This document shows positions 33,290 to 41,700 of a stretch of 64,000 nucleotides of DNA, piece by piece. The notes beneath the pieces are model-generated. The model worked only from the letters and a program-made list of their open reading frames with translations. It was not told the origin of the DNA and did no database searches. Every line of letters starts with the position of its first letter. Position 1 is the stretch's first letter. The DNA is from JANMDU01 sp043777675 (GTDB lineage Bacteria; Pseudomonadota; Gammaproteobacteria; Burkholderiales; Burkholderiaceae_C): positions 1 through 64,000 of the forward strand of contig JAYWHR010000047.1 in the NCBI GenBank assembly GCA_043777675.1. The letters run 5' to 3'. Made by a program: the position numbers and the translations under genes.

Positions 33290-34698
33290 GTCGCACCCCC
33301 AGCAAGTGCAGGCGTTTGTGCCGCACCGCTTGCAAGTAGCGGCGTCTGCGCGGCGCTGGATTCGGGGTGAGCCGCTTTACGGGCGAGATAAAACACCACA
33401 GAAATATAGGCCACCAACAGCATCACATAGACCGTGATGTACATCGCTAGCGTGGCAGCAAGCATGGGCGTGGGGATCGTGGCAGCAGCTGCTTTTGTGG
33501 AAAGGACACCGGTAACAAGCCAAGGCTGGCGGCCAATCTCCGTCACATACCAGCCTGCGAGCGTGGCCACCCAACCAGAAAATGTCATGCCCACGAACAC
33601 CTTTGCCAGCCAAGGCTTGATCTCCCTGCCCTTGCGCTGCTGCCACATGGCTAGCCAGCCGACGAATAGCATGAGCATTCCAGTGCCTACCATCACGCGA
33701 AAGCCCCAAAACACGGGCGCCACCGGAGGATGCACGCCTTTGAAATCATTGAGTCCTTTGACTTCGCCATTGATGTCGTGCGTGAGATACAACGACGCGA
33801 GTTTCGGAATGCTGATCTCAAATTTATTCTCGCGCGCCTTCTCGTCAGGTAGACCAAAAAGTACTGCGGGCGCGCCGCGCTGCGTCTCCCAAATACCTTC
33901 CATCGCAGCGAGCTTTGCGGGCTGATGCTTGAGCGTAGACAGGCCATGCAAATCGCCCAAGAAGATTTGAACGGGTAAGCAAACAGCGGCCATCACGATG
34001 CCGGTGCGCAGCGTGGCGAGCACACTGGCACTGCGATCACCGCGCAGCCAGCGATACGCGCTGATGCCCGCAAGCAGAAAAGCTACCGTCACAAAGCAGG
34101 CCATCATCATGTGCGAGAGTTTGTAGGGGAACGATGGATTGAAGATCACGGCCCACCAATCCGTCACAAAGGCCACCACCTCACCATTGGCATTCGGGCG
34201 CATCTCGAAGCCCGCAGGCGTTTGCATCCAAGAGTTGAGCGCGAGAATCCAAAAGGCCGAAAGGCTCGTGCCGAAGGCTACCAAACAGGTGGCCACCGTA
34301 TGCCATTTGTGCCCGACTCTACCCAATCCAAACAGCATCACGCCAAGAAAACTGGCTTCTAAAAAGAACGCGGTCATCACTTCGTAAGCCAGCAGCGGCC
34401 CGGCAATATTGCCCACGGTGTTCATAAAGCCCGGCCAGTTGGTGCCAAACTGGAAACTCATTGTGATGCCGCTCACCACTCCTAAAGCAAAGGTCAACGC
34501 GAAGATTTTGACCCAGAAGAAATACGCTTCCATCCATTTCGCATCTTGCGTCCGCGCAAAGCGAAATTTAAAAAACATCAACACCCAAGCCAGCGCGATC
34601 GTGATCGTGGGAAAGAGAATGTGGAAGCTGATGTTGGCCGCGAATTGAATGCGGTGCAGGATCAGGGGATCAAAAGCTGCGGTGGTGACTTCATTCAT
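33286..34698 (-). CDS. cydA: Cytochrome bd-type quinol oxidase subunit I
   Basis: The 470-residue subunit binds hemes b558, b595 and d. The N-terminal His ligand lies in LILHRIQFAANISFH; GRQPW (EIGRQPWLVTGVL) and the Q-loop LSTLKHQPAKLAAMEGIWET are present. At 470 residues it lacks the long Q-loop insertion of the E. coli type, which places it with short-Q-loop Cio-like oxidases. The C-terminus ends in an unusual repeated PLLASGAAQTPALAGGAT tail. Located 10 bases downstream of a GbsR/MarR-type regulator and fused by overlap to cydB. Confidence 0.96.
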   Translation of the reverse strand: MNEVTTAAFDPLILHRIQFAANISFHILFPTITIALAWVLMFFKFRFARTQDAKWMEAYFFWVKIFALTFALGVVSGITMSFQFGTNWPGFMNTVGNIAGPLLAYEVMTAFFLEASFLGVMLFGLGRVGHKWHTVATCLVAFGTSLSAFWILALNSWMQTPAGFEMRPNANGEVVAFVTDWWAVIFNPSFPYKLSHMMMACFVTVAFLLAGISAYRWLRGDRSASVLATLRTGIVMAAVCLPVQIFLGDLHGLSTLKHQPAKLAAMEGIWETQRGAPAVLFGLPDEKARENKFEISIPKLASLYLTHDINGEVKGLNDFKGVHPPVAPVFWGFRVMVGTGMLMLFVGWLAMWQQRKGREIKPWLAKVFVGMTFSGWVATLAGWYVTEIGRQPWLVTGVLSTKAAAATIPTPMLAATLAMYITVYVMLLVAYISVVFYLARKAAHPESSAAQTPLLASGAAQTPALAGGAT

Positions 34699-34707
34699 AG
34701 CAAGCTC

Positions 34708-35310
34708 CTAAAAAATCGGGGGAATTAAGTTTTCGGGCGTTGTCGCTTTCGCGGTGTTTTTATCTTTGCTCTTAAAAAGCATCATGTCTTTAAACTCTAA
34801 AAGCTTCTGTGCGGCAGCGCCCATCTTCATCAGCTGGCGCAAGGTTTGTTCGTCCAAGCGCTGAATATCGGTAAACCAAGTGGTGACCAATTCAATCAGC
34901 TCATGCATTTGCGCCATGCGCTTTTGGGCATGCACGTCTTGCGGATTCGTGGGCTCATGCAGCAGCGAATCGCGCAGCATGGAAAGCGTGGGATCAATCT
35001 CGCGTTTCTTACGCTCATCAGCCAGCGTGCGGAAAATCAGCCACACATCATCGGGCGCACTGAAATACTCGCGCCGATCACTGGGCAAATGCTGCAATTT
35101 CACGAGCCGCCAAGAATCGAGCTCTTTCAAACCCATGCTCACATTCGAGCGCGAAAAATCCAGCGCTTCGGCAATCTCATCGGCATTCAGTGGGCGTTCG
35201 CTCACAAAAAGCAGCGCATAAATCTGCCCCACTGTGCGATTGATGCCCCAGCGGCTGCCCATTTCACCGAAATGAAGAACGAAGCTTTGAGCGAGAGGAG
35301 TGAGTTTCAT
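34708..35310 (-). CDS. GbsR/MarR-family transcriptional regulator of the cyd operon
   Basis: A 200-residue winged-helix protein. The DNA-binding part is residues 20-90 (IYALLFVSERPLNADEIAEA, then LDFSRSNVSMGLKELDSW), followed by helices that should dimerise. The family includes GbsR, a repressor. It is the first gene of the operon with cydAB, and an imperfect dyad overlaps the promoter just upstream, so autoregulation and control of the oxidase are likely. Confidence 0.88.
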   Translation of the reverse strand: MKLTPLAQSFVLHFGEMGSRWGINRTVGQIYALLFVSERPLNADEIAEALDFSRSNVSMGLKELDSWRLVKLQHLPSDRREYFSAPDDVWLIFRTLADERKKREIDPTLSMLRDSLLHEPTNPQDVHAQKRMAQMHELIELVTTWFTDIQRLDEQTLRQLMKMGAAAQKLLEFKDMMLFKSKDKNTAKATTPENLIPPIF

Positions 35311-35328
35311 GGAGTTACTTGATTTTCA

Positions 35329-35369
35329 GGAATTACTAAAATTATAGGAAATTCCCTTCTTTTTTGCAA
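35329..35369 (-). promoter_or_regulatory. Sigma-70-like promoter and dyad before the regulator-cydAB operon
   Basis: On the minus strand TTGCAA (35369-35364) and TATAAT (35346-35341) are separated by exactly 17 bases; transcription would begin about 24 bases before the ATG. An imperfect dyad GGAATT...AATTCC (35329-35354) covers the -10 box and is a plausible operator for the regulator. Confidence 0.7.
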
Positions 35370-35410
35370 GACCTCGCTAGGTTTAGGTATTTAAGTGGTC
35401 GGCGCACTCA

Positions 35411-35553
35411 GGCCTGTGGGAGCCGTATTCGGGCGGGCTCATGGTCCCTACTCGCGAATATGGCGACACTTGTCGCCTAAGAAACGAAAAGCGCGAGCGC
35501 TTTAAACGCTGCGCTGCGAGAAATCGCCCGCCCGAATACGGCTCCCACAGGCC
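35411..35553 (+). repeat. Structured element A: 28-bp perfect inverted arms with hairpin core
   Basis: Arms 35411-35438 and 35526-35553 are perfectly complementary over 28 bases (GGCCTGTGGGAGCCGTATTC...). Inside are GGCGACacttGTCGCC (35462-35477), AAGAAACGAAAA, an AAAGCGC/GCGCTTT stem (35488-35503) and GCTGCGAGAAATCG next to the right arm. The core is shared with element B on the other strand while the arms differ. Confidence 0.85.
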
Positions 35554-35649
35554 ATTGGTTGGCGCGGCGAAGCACGATCGCAGCGCGCAGACCGGGTTTG
35601 CGTTTGCAACCATCGGCGCGCAGAGATTTTCCGCACTCCAGACAGGCCG

Positions 35650-35790
35650 CGAGGGTTGGGGCTATTGCGGCTGCCGATTTCTCGCAGCACAGGTTAAATA
35701 AACGCGAAGCGTTTTGGTTTCTTATCTTGCGGCAGGTGCCGCCAAACCCGAGCAGGGTACATGAGGCAGACGCAATAGCCCCAACCCTCG
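35650..35790 (-). repeat. Structured element B: same core as A, different complementary arms
   Basis: Arms 35650-35669 and 35771-35790 pair perfectly over 20 bases (CGAGGGTTGGGGCTATTGCG) and continue CTGCC/GGCAG after one mismatch. On the minus strand the core reads GGCGGCACCTGCCGC, AAGAAACCAAAACGC, GCGTTT and GTGCTGCGAGAAATCG, in the same order as element A. The remaining parts of the 35370-35887 gap hold only the ATGCCGGC repeat at 35827. Confidence 0.85.
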
Positions 35791-35826
35791 TAGCCGCTCT
35801 AAACAAAACGAAATCACCAGATCGCT

Positions 35827-35872
35827 ACAAAAATAATAGCACCTCACGAAATAAATACGCCGGCTATTAGCC
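35827..35872 (+). repeat. Interspersed repeat copy downstream of the deacetylase
   Basis: ATAATAGCACCTCACG followed by AATACGCCGGCTATTAGCC; the 5' arm is weak. Confidence 0.65.
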
Positions 35873-35887
35873 TAAAAGGCTTAACAA

Positions 35888-36763
35888 TCAGCCGCCGTTA
35901 GCAGCAATCCAGTCTTTGTAAGCCGGATGCTGGCGCATCGTATTGAAGCAAAAGCCTTGCGCTTTCAACCCAACAATCAAAGGCGCCAAAACGGCTGGGG
36001 CCCAAGGATCTTTGCGGCTCCAGATGCCCAGATGCGCCATGAGGATGTCGCCAGACTTGATGTCCTTCAAAGCTTTTTTCAGCAGCGCGTCATTCGAGAC
36101 ACGCTCACTAGGCAGCTCATCTCCTAGAAAGCCAGCGGGTGCCCAGCCGACATGTTTGTAGCCGCATTTCTCGGCTTCTGCAAGAAGTTTGGGAGAAGTT
36201 TTGCCACCAGGTGCGCGGAAGATGGGCAATGCTTTCTTGCCTGTGTAGTATTCCAAGCGCTCTTTGGCTGTGTCGAGTTGTTCGCAGTATTTCTTGGGCT
36301 CCCATGTGAAGCTGCGCCCCGCGAACGCGCCCGCGGTGGGTTGCACGATGAATTTCGTCTCGTTGCCTTTGGCATCACCCATCAAAATCGGATGATCCCA
36401 AGTGTGCGAGGCAAATTCATGGCCTTCTTTGCCGCGCGCTGCCCAGAATTTTTCTCCCCAGTTTTTCGCAAGAGACGTGCTTTCGTCTTTCGTTTTCTCA
36501 TTGGCTGCAAAAAACGTGACTTTCACGTTGTGTTTGTTCAGCGTGTCGGCAATAAATTGCGCCACCTCCATGTGGCCGGTGTCAAATGTGAGGTACACCG
36601 GCTTGTCGCACAGCGCAGGCGGCGGGATCACAGGCGCTGCCACCACAGGCGCAGCTTTTTTGCCAAATATTGAGCCTAATTGGGCTCTAGCCGGCGTACT
36701 TATTGCGCAAGCTGCTATTAAAAAAAGAGCAATTGAATGTGTAAATTTATTCACGAGGCGCAT
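35888..36763 (-). CDS. Exported NodB-type polysaccharide deacetylase
   Basis: A protein of about 291 residues with a signal peptide (SIALFLIAACAISTPARA-Q) and a NodB homology domain from about residue 55. Motif 1 is YLTFDTGHM, with Thr in place of the second Asp of TFDDG; motif 2 is SHTWDHP (both metal His present) and motif 3 FRAPGGK. This FDTGH variant suggests a distinct subfamily, and substrate is unknown. The signal-peptide core is built from an interspersed repeat copy (36682-36730). MRLVNKF at 36763 overlaps the preceding YncE-like gene by 17 bases; longer starts exist. Confidence 0.85.
   Translation of the reverse strand: MRLVNKFTHSIALFLIAACAISTPARAQLGSIFGKKAAPVVAAPVIPPPALCDKPVYLTFDTGHMEVAQFIADTLNKHNVKVTFFAANEKTKDESTSLAKNWGEKFWAARGKEGHEFASHTWDHPILMGDAKGNETKFIVQPTAGAFAGRSFTWEPKKYCEQLDTAKERLEYYTGKKALPIFRAPGGKTSPKLLAEAEKCGYKHVGWAPAGFLGDELPSERVSNDALLKKALKDIKSGDILMAHLGIWSRKDPWAPAVLAPLIVGLKAQGFCFNTMRQHPAYKDWIAANGG
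36682..36730 (-). repeat. Interspersed repeat copy forming a signal peptide
   Basis: On the minus strand TTTTTTTAATAGC, CTTGCGCA and AGTACGCCGGCTAGAGCC. In the deacetylase frame it encodes LFLIAACAISTPARA, in the opposite coding sense to most in-gene copies. Confidence 0.75.
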
Positions 36764-37853
36764 GATCAAGCGTCCATACCCCATGCGGTGAGCGGCCCAC
36801 GTTGATCTGGCGAGCGATTTTGCCCGTTTGCAGATCAATCACGGCCAGTTTCTTCGCCCATCGCGAGGTGACATACAACAATTTTCCATCACTTGATACA
36901 TCCATGCAATCAGGCCCGCCCGGCACATTAAATTGCGCCACCACGCCCTGCGTTTGCAGATCAATCTTGCTGATGGTATTGGCGACACGATTGCTCACAA
37001 AGAGATGGCGCTTGTCGCCCGCTGCACGAAAGGCGTGTGCACCCTTGCCCGTAGGAATCGTTTTGACCAATTTTGCTGGCTCAGTGCTTCCTTTAGAGAC
37101 ATCAAACACCTGGACGCCATCGCTAGCTGTGAGCCCGATGAAGGCAAATTTATCGTCGGGCGAGAGGTAAATATCGGCGGGCATGTCGCCGGTGGGCATG
37201 CGCCAGCGAATGCTTTGCGTGGCCAGATCAATCGCCACCCATTCATCACTGTCTTGCATCGTCACGTAGGCGGTTGTGGATTTGCTGTCGATCCACATGT
37301 GGCTGGGCGTTTTGGCAGTAGAAATACGCTTAATTAATTTGAGCTGCGGCTCAGATTGCGGCTGCCATTGGTAAATATCCACATGGTTCAACCGATTCGC
37401 AGCGGTGACGAACCATTTCATATCGGGCGAAAACCGCAAATGATAAGGATCCAGAATGCCTTTGATCACGCGCTGCACAGTGGCCGTGCGTGGGTCGAGA
37501 AAGGTGAGCGAATCACCACCTGCATTAGCCACGATGAGTGATTTTTCATCAGGCGTGAGGTACAAATGGTGCGGCTCTTTGCCGGTGGGGATGCGCTGCG
37601 TCTCAGCCCAAGTATTCGGATCAATCACGCTGATATTGGCATCAAGCGAGTTGAGCACGAAAATAGGCGGCTTCAGTTGAGGTTTAGCCACGGCGGAGGC
37701 AGGAGCAGCAGGAGCAGGAGCTTGCGCCATGACGCGGCTCATCCATCCAGCACCCAAAGAAACACTGGCCAGAGCCACCAAAAATTGCGAACGCTTCAAA
37801 ACAAGGACTTTCAACTCGGTATGAGCCCATAATTTTACCCGCTCAGTGAGCAT
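36747..37853 (-). CDS. YncE-like periplasmic beta-propeller protein
   Basis: A protein of about 368 residues: an N-terminal signal (FLVALASVSLGAGWMSRVMAQ), a short Ala/Pro linker, then repeated blades with the YVTN/NHL-type pattern (LIVANAGGDSLTFLD, LFVSNRVANTISKID, LYVTSRWAKKLAVID). YncE-type propellers are surface or periplasmic and of unclear biochemical role. The first codons look non-native, so a TTG start near 37811 is possible. It overlaps the deacetylase gene, so the two are co-translated and may act on the same extracellular polymer. Confidence 0.82.
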   Translation of the reverse strand: MLTERVKLWAHTELKVLVLKRSQFLVALASVSLGAGWMSRVMAQAPAPAAPASAVAKPQLKPPIFVLNSLDANISVIDPNTWAETQRIPTGKEPHHLYLTPDEKSLIVANAGGDSLTFLDPRTATVQRVIKGILDPYHLRFSPDMKWFVTAANRLNHVDIYQWQPQSEPQLKLIKRISTAKTPSHMWIDSKSTTAYVTMQDSDEWVAIDLATQSIRWRMPTGDMPADIYLSPDDKFAFIGLTASDGVQVFDVSKGSTEPAKLVKTIPTGKGAHAFRAAGDKRHLFVSNRVANTISKIDLQTQGVVAQFNVPGGPDCMDVSSDGKLLYVTSRWAKKLAVIDLQTGKIARQINVGRSPHGVWTLDHAPRE

Positions 37854-37896
37854 GCACTGACCTCGTGGCGCTCCAAAAGCCGCTCAAAATAGGGCT

Positions 37897-38745
37897 ATGA
37901 ATGCCTACACTGCTACTAGAAGTGACGAGATCTCTGTTTTGGGCGTGCATCTGGAGGTTATGCGCATCCCAGCCACTGATGCTTCAAGCCTGCCTGCCAT
38001 CGTCTTTTTGCATGAAGGCTTAGGCTCGGTGGCGATGTGGCGAGATTTTCCACAGCAGGTTTGCCATGCCACGGGTCGCGCTGGCCTCGTGTATTCTCGG
38101 CGCGGCTACGGCCGCTCGGATACTGTGCCCGATGTACGCGGCGCTGGCCGCCTAAGGCCCGATTACATGCACCACGAAGCGTGGCAGGTGCTCCCAGAGT
38201 TGCTTCGTATCGAAGCTATCACGCGGCCCATCCTGCTCGGCCACTCAGATGGCGGCACGGTTGCCCTCCTCCACGCGGCCAAGTTTGAAACGGCGGCCTG
38301 TATCGTCATGGCTCCGCATCTCTTCGTCGAAGACATCAGCATTGCAGCCATCACCCAAGCGCGACTGGCGTATGAAGGCGGCGATCTACGCCAACGCTTA
38401 GCCAAATTCCACGACAACGTTGACGTTGCTTTCTGGCAATGGAACGACATCTGGCTGAGCCCAGAATTTCGCGATTTCAACATCGAAGAGCAATGCAGAA
38501 AAATGACCTGCCCGCTCCTCGCCATCCAAGGCGTGGACGATCCTTACGGCACGATGGCGCAGATCGATGCCCTCGGCGGTGACGATGTCAATTTTTTAAG
38601 CAAAAATAGCTCCTCGCCGGCAATTAATATGCCTAGAGCGCTATTAAAACTAGAGCACTGCGGGCATTCGCCGCATCGGGATCAACATGCACAAACGCTC
38701 AATGCCATCACCATGATGCTCCGCACCTTAGCCTCTCAGCAATAA
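37897..38745 (+). CDS. Alpha/beta-hydrolase family protein
   Basis: A 282-residue hydrolase with oxyanion region IVFLHEGLGSVAMWRDFP, nucleophile elbow LLGHSDGGTVALLHA (Ser), and catalytic Asp/His near GVDDPYGT and CGHSPHRD. Substrate is unknown. A repeat copy (38607-38649) inserts SSSPAINMPRALLKL between the Asp and His strands. It is divergent from the YncE-like gene with only 43 bases between. Confidence 0.9.
   Translation: MNAYTATRSDEISVLGVHLEVMRIPATDASSLPAIVFLHEGLGSVAMWRDFPQQVCHATGRAGLVYSRRGYGRSDTVPDVRGAGRLRPDYMHHEAWQVLPELLRIEAITRPILLGHSDGGTVALLHAAKFETAACIVMAPHLFVEDISIAAITQARLAYEGGDLRQRLAKFHDNVDVAFWQWNDIWLSPEFRDFNIEEQCRKMTCPLLAIQGVDDPYGTMAQIDALGGDDVNFLSKNSSSPAINMPRALLKLEHCGHSPHRDQHAQTLNAITMMLRTLASQQ
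38607..38649 (-). repeat. Interspersed repeat copy in the hydrolase gene
   Basis: On the minus strand TTTAATAGCGCTCTAGGCA followed by TATTAATTGCCGGCGAGGAGC. It is read in a different frame from the other in-gene copies and encodes SSSPAINMPRALLKL. Confidence 0.7.
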
Positions 38746-38776
38746 AGCCATGGAATCGCTGGGCTTCGCAGTCACT

Positions 38777-41700
38777 TTACTGATTGGGTATCGTCTCATC
38801 CTTGATGTACAAACTCATGACGTTGTAAAGATCAGCGCCAAAAGGGGCCGTGAAGTTCACGATTCGATACCAAGGCTCAAGCCGTAATCCACCGGTCACC
38901 TTCACCCAAATCAGATTGTTGGCTCTGTCTTGCCACATCTTGGTTCCCGTGGTGTCAGATTCGACCTCTGCCAGCGTATTAACCAGCACGAGCTTGCGTG
39001 CCTGATCGCTGCTAGGTTGGTAATCAGGATTGGGGTTAGGCCCAAGCAGCCACTGATAACGCTTGGCATTGCCGGTGCGGCCAATCACTCCAGCGGGGGT
39101 CTTACTGCCATCAAAGCTCACCGCAAAAACAAAGCTATCCGATGCTTTGGTGACGTTTGTGAAATTGACCGACACAACTTTGGGAATACTCACACCCACA
39201 GTTTGCCCCTCAGCGTTGACCATGGTGCCTTGCTTAATGCCCGATAAATACTTCGGGCCAGTTCCATTGATGACTGGATCGGTGGGGTTCGGGAAGCGAA
39301 GAATGTATTTACCACCTGAGCGCAGACTGGCTCCGCGCATTTGCCCAAGTTTCCAAGAATTCCAACCACTGCCCACAACATGACGGCAGGCTCTGGCCGG
39401 CGTGCCCCAGCTTGCACTGCTGTAGGCGGCGCTGTTGCAATCAACGCGCTCGACATCCATCGGCCAATAAGATGAATTTTCGCCCGACGACTCGTTCATG
39501 AAATCCGTATCACCTTGAAAATTCATGCCATAGAATTCCCCCGAACAAGACTGTCCGTTGTATCTGCCCAGCGAATTCTTACCGGAAGTCGTTGGGAATA
39601 ATGAGGGCTGACAGCCTCCACCCGAGGTGTAGAAGGGTGTGTCATACGTCCAGTAAAAGCCTTTGTTACCCCAGTAGCCGTGCGGATCCCAAATTGCACC
39701 GGCGAGAGAAAAGTTTTCCACCATATCTGGCCTGCTTTCTTCTCGTTGGTTGTAGGTCAAGAGGTTTGCTGGCATCGAGCGTGCGCCCGCGAAAGCCTTG
39801 ATCAGTTTGTTGTTGCCATTGAGTACCGTGCCGCGCTCCATTTGCTCGGTGTAGTAATCATCGGATTTGAAAACGCCGCTTTCATTGCGCTCTAAATCAT
39901 TAATGATTTCACGCTGGCTTGCCCCTTGGCGCGAAGCGCGCTCTTCAAAGTTGATGTGCGCAAACGTGTTGTCACGCATCTGGAATGTGGAGTGATAGGT
40001 TGCAAAGAAAGATTGCGGATCTGCCCACGATGGGTAGGTGTTGATGCCGCCCACTTTATCGTTGAGGCTACGGCCAATGAATAAGCCACGGAAGAAACCA
40101 CCATCATTGCCTGCGCCGCGCGCATAGATGCCCGCCACGTCTGCCATCAGCCACTGCGGGTAATCTGGTGCAGTCACACGGTTGGCGTATCCGGTATTGG
40201 TTTTATATAGCGTCACTCGGGAAAAAGTTGCTCTCGCGCTTGCACTGCCTGTTGCGCCACCATTGACTGCCCCATTGATATCCCAAGGCCTGCCATCCAC
40301 AGTTGGCCGATACATATCATTGCCCGCGTCGCCCCGATCGTCTCCTACTGGGCCGCCACCGAGAAGCATCATGTCGGTGTTGATGCCAGACTCCCCCGTG
40401 GCATAGCCCACATTGTTGTCAAACACGCCGTGCGGCATGCTGCGCGGATTCATCTGCAATGCAGCCCACTGCGTGCCCGCCAAATCGGGGTTCACAGCTT
40501 TGCGACTCAAGCCCACACCGCTAGTGGGAAATGAATTCCAGTACGCATTGCCAATCACATCGCCCACCACATTGTGGCGAATCGTATTGTCAGGATTGGT
40601 GATCCAAAAACCCGATGAACCGGATTGATGCAAGTCACCTTCATGCAGAAGAATCAAATTCTCGGCGGTAGGCCGCTTCACGGTGAGCACCAAATTACCT
40701 TCAAATATATTTTTGCGCTCAACCGCGTCCTCCAAGAACATGGCATGCCCCGTGATGTTGTGACAAATGTTATTGACGACGCGAACGCCATTGGTGCCGT
40801 GTACAACAATGCATCGCTGCGCTGAATCCCAAATCGCGCTGTTGCGAATCTCGTGGCCTGTTGCGTTGCCCTTGAAAGCGCCCGTGGTTTGGTCGTAGCT
40901 GAGCATATGCCAATGGAAAGGATAGCGAGCCATCGCCCCGGCTTGGCCAACACGGCGAAACTCAACGCCATCGACGAATACTTTGGAGCTGAGGCCCATG
41001 ACCATGACGTGGGCTCCGAAGCCCTTGCTAGACCAGTCGGCATCATCAGCGCCCTGAATCACAATGTTGCGGCTTAAATTGCCCACTGCTGCTCTCTGAT
41101 CAAGTTGGCGAGGTGCTGGCTCCACGGGTGGCGTGTAGGTGCCTGGAGTCAGGCTCAAGCCGTTATCCGTCATGTATTGCATCTTGCCCCAGCGAAATTT
41201 TGCCAAGGCAGTTTTGGTTTCGAGCAATGATCCGTTGGCAGTCACAGCCAAGGTCAAACGTTCCGTCGGATTGACGCCGAAATAATCGGTGGAGCCAACA
41301 ATCACCTCATCATCAACCTTCCAATTCACCGTATCTTTCACGGTAAGCGCTTTGGTGTTGGCAGCGGCATGATCGTTCAACTGAGTCCACACCGGCGAAG
41401 GCGAGCTGCCATAGAGCTCGAGCTTGCCACCATCCATCACCGTGATGCCTCGGGTGTTCTCGATGATTCGATTCGCCGGAAAATTTGGGCGCGCTCCTGT
41501 CAGCGTGATGATGGCCTTGTAGGCGTAGGGCGTGCTCGGTGACCCTACCATCAACGCGCCGGTGCCACTAATCGTCACTTTACTGGCAGTCAGTCTGACA
41601 TTTTTGTCGGCGAACTTTAAAGTGCCATGAATTGTCACGTCGCCCAGACTTGGCGAGTCGCTATCCAAAATCACTGTTTTGCCGGCTGGGATCACCACAC

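Noticed and set aside
35383..35870. Several ORFs of 60-110 residues between the regulator and the deacetylase
   Set aside because: All overlap the inverted-repeat elements A and B; the open frames result from the GC-rich hairpins and carry no protein signature.
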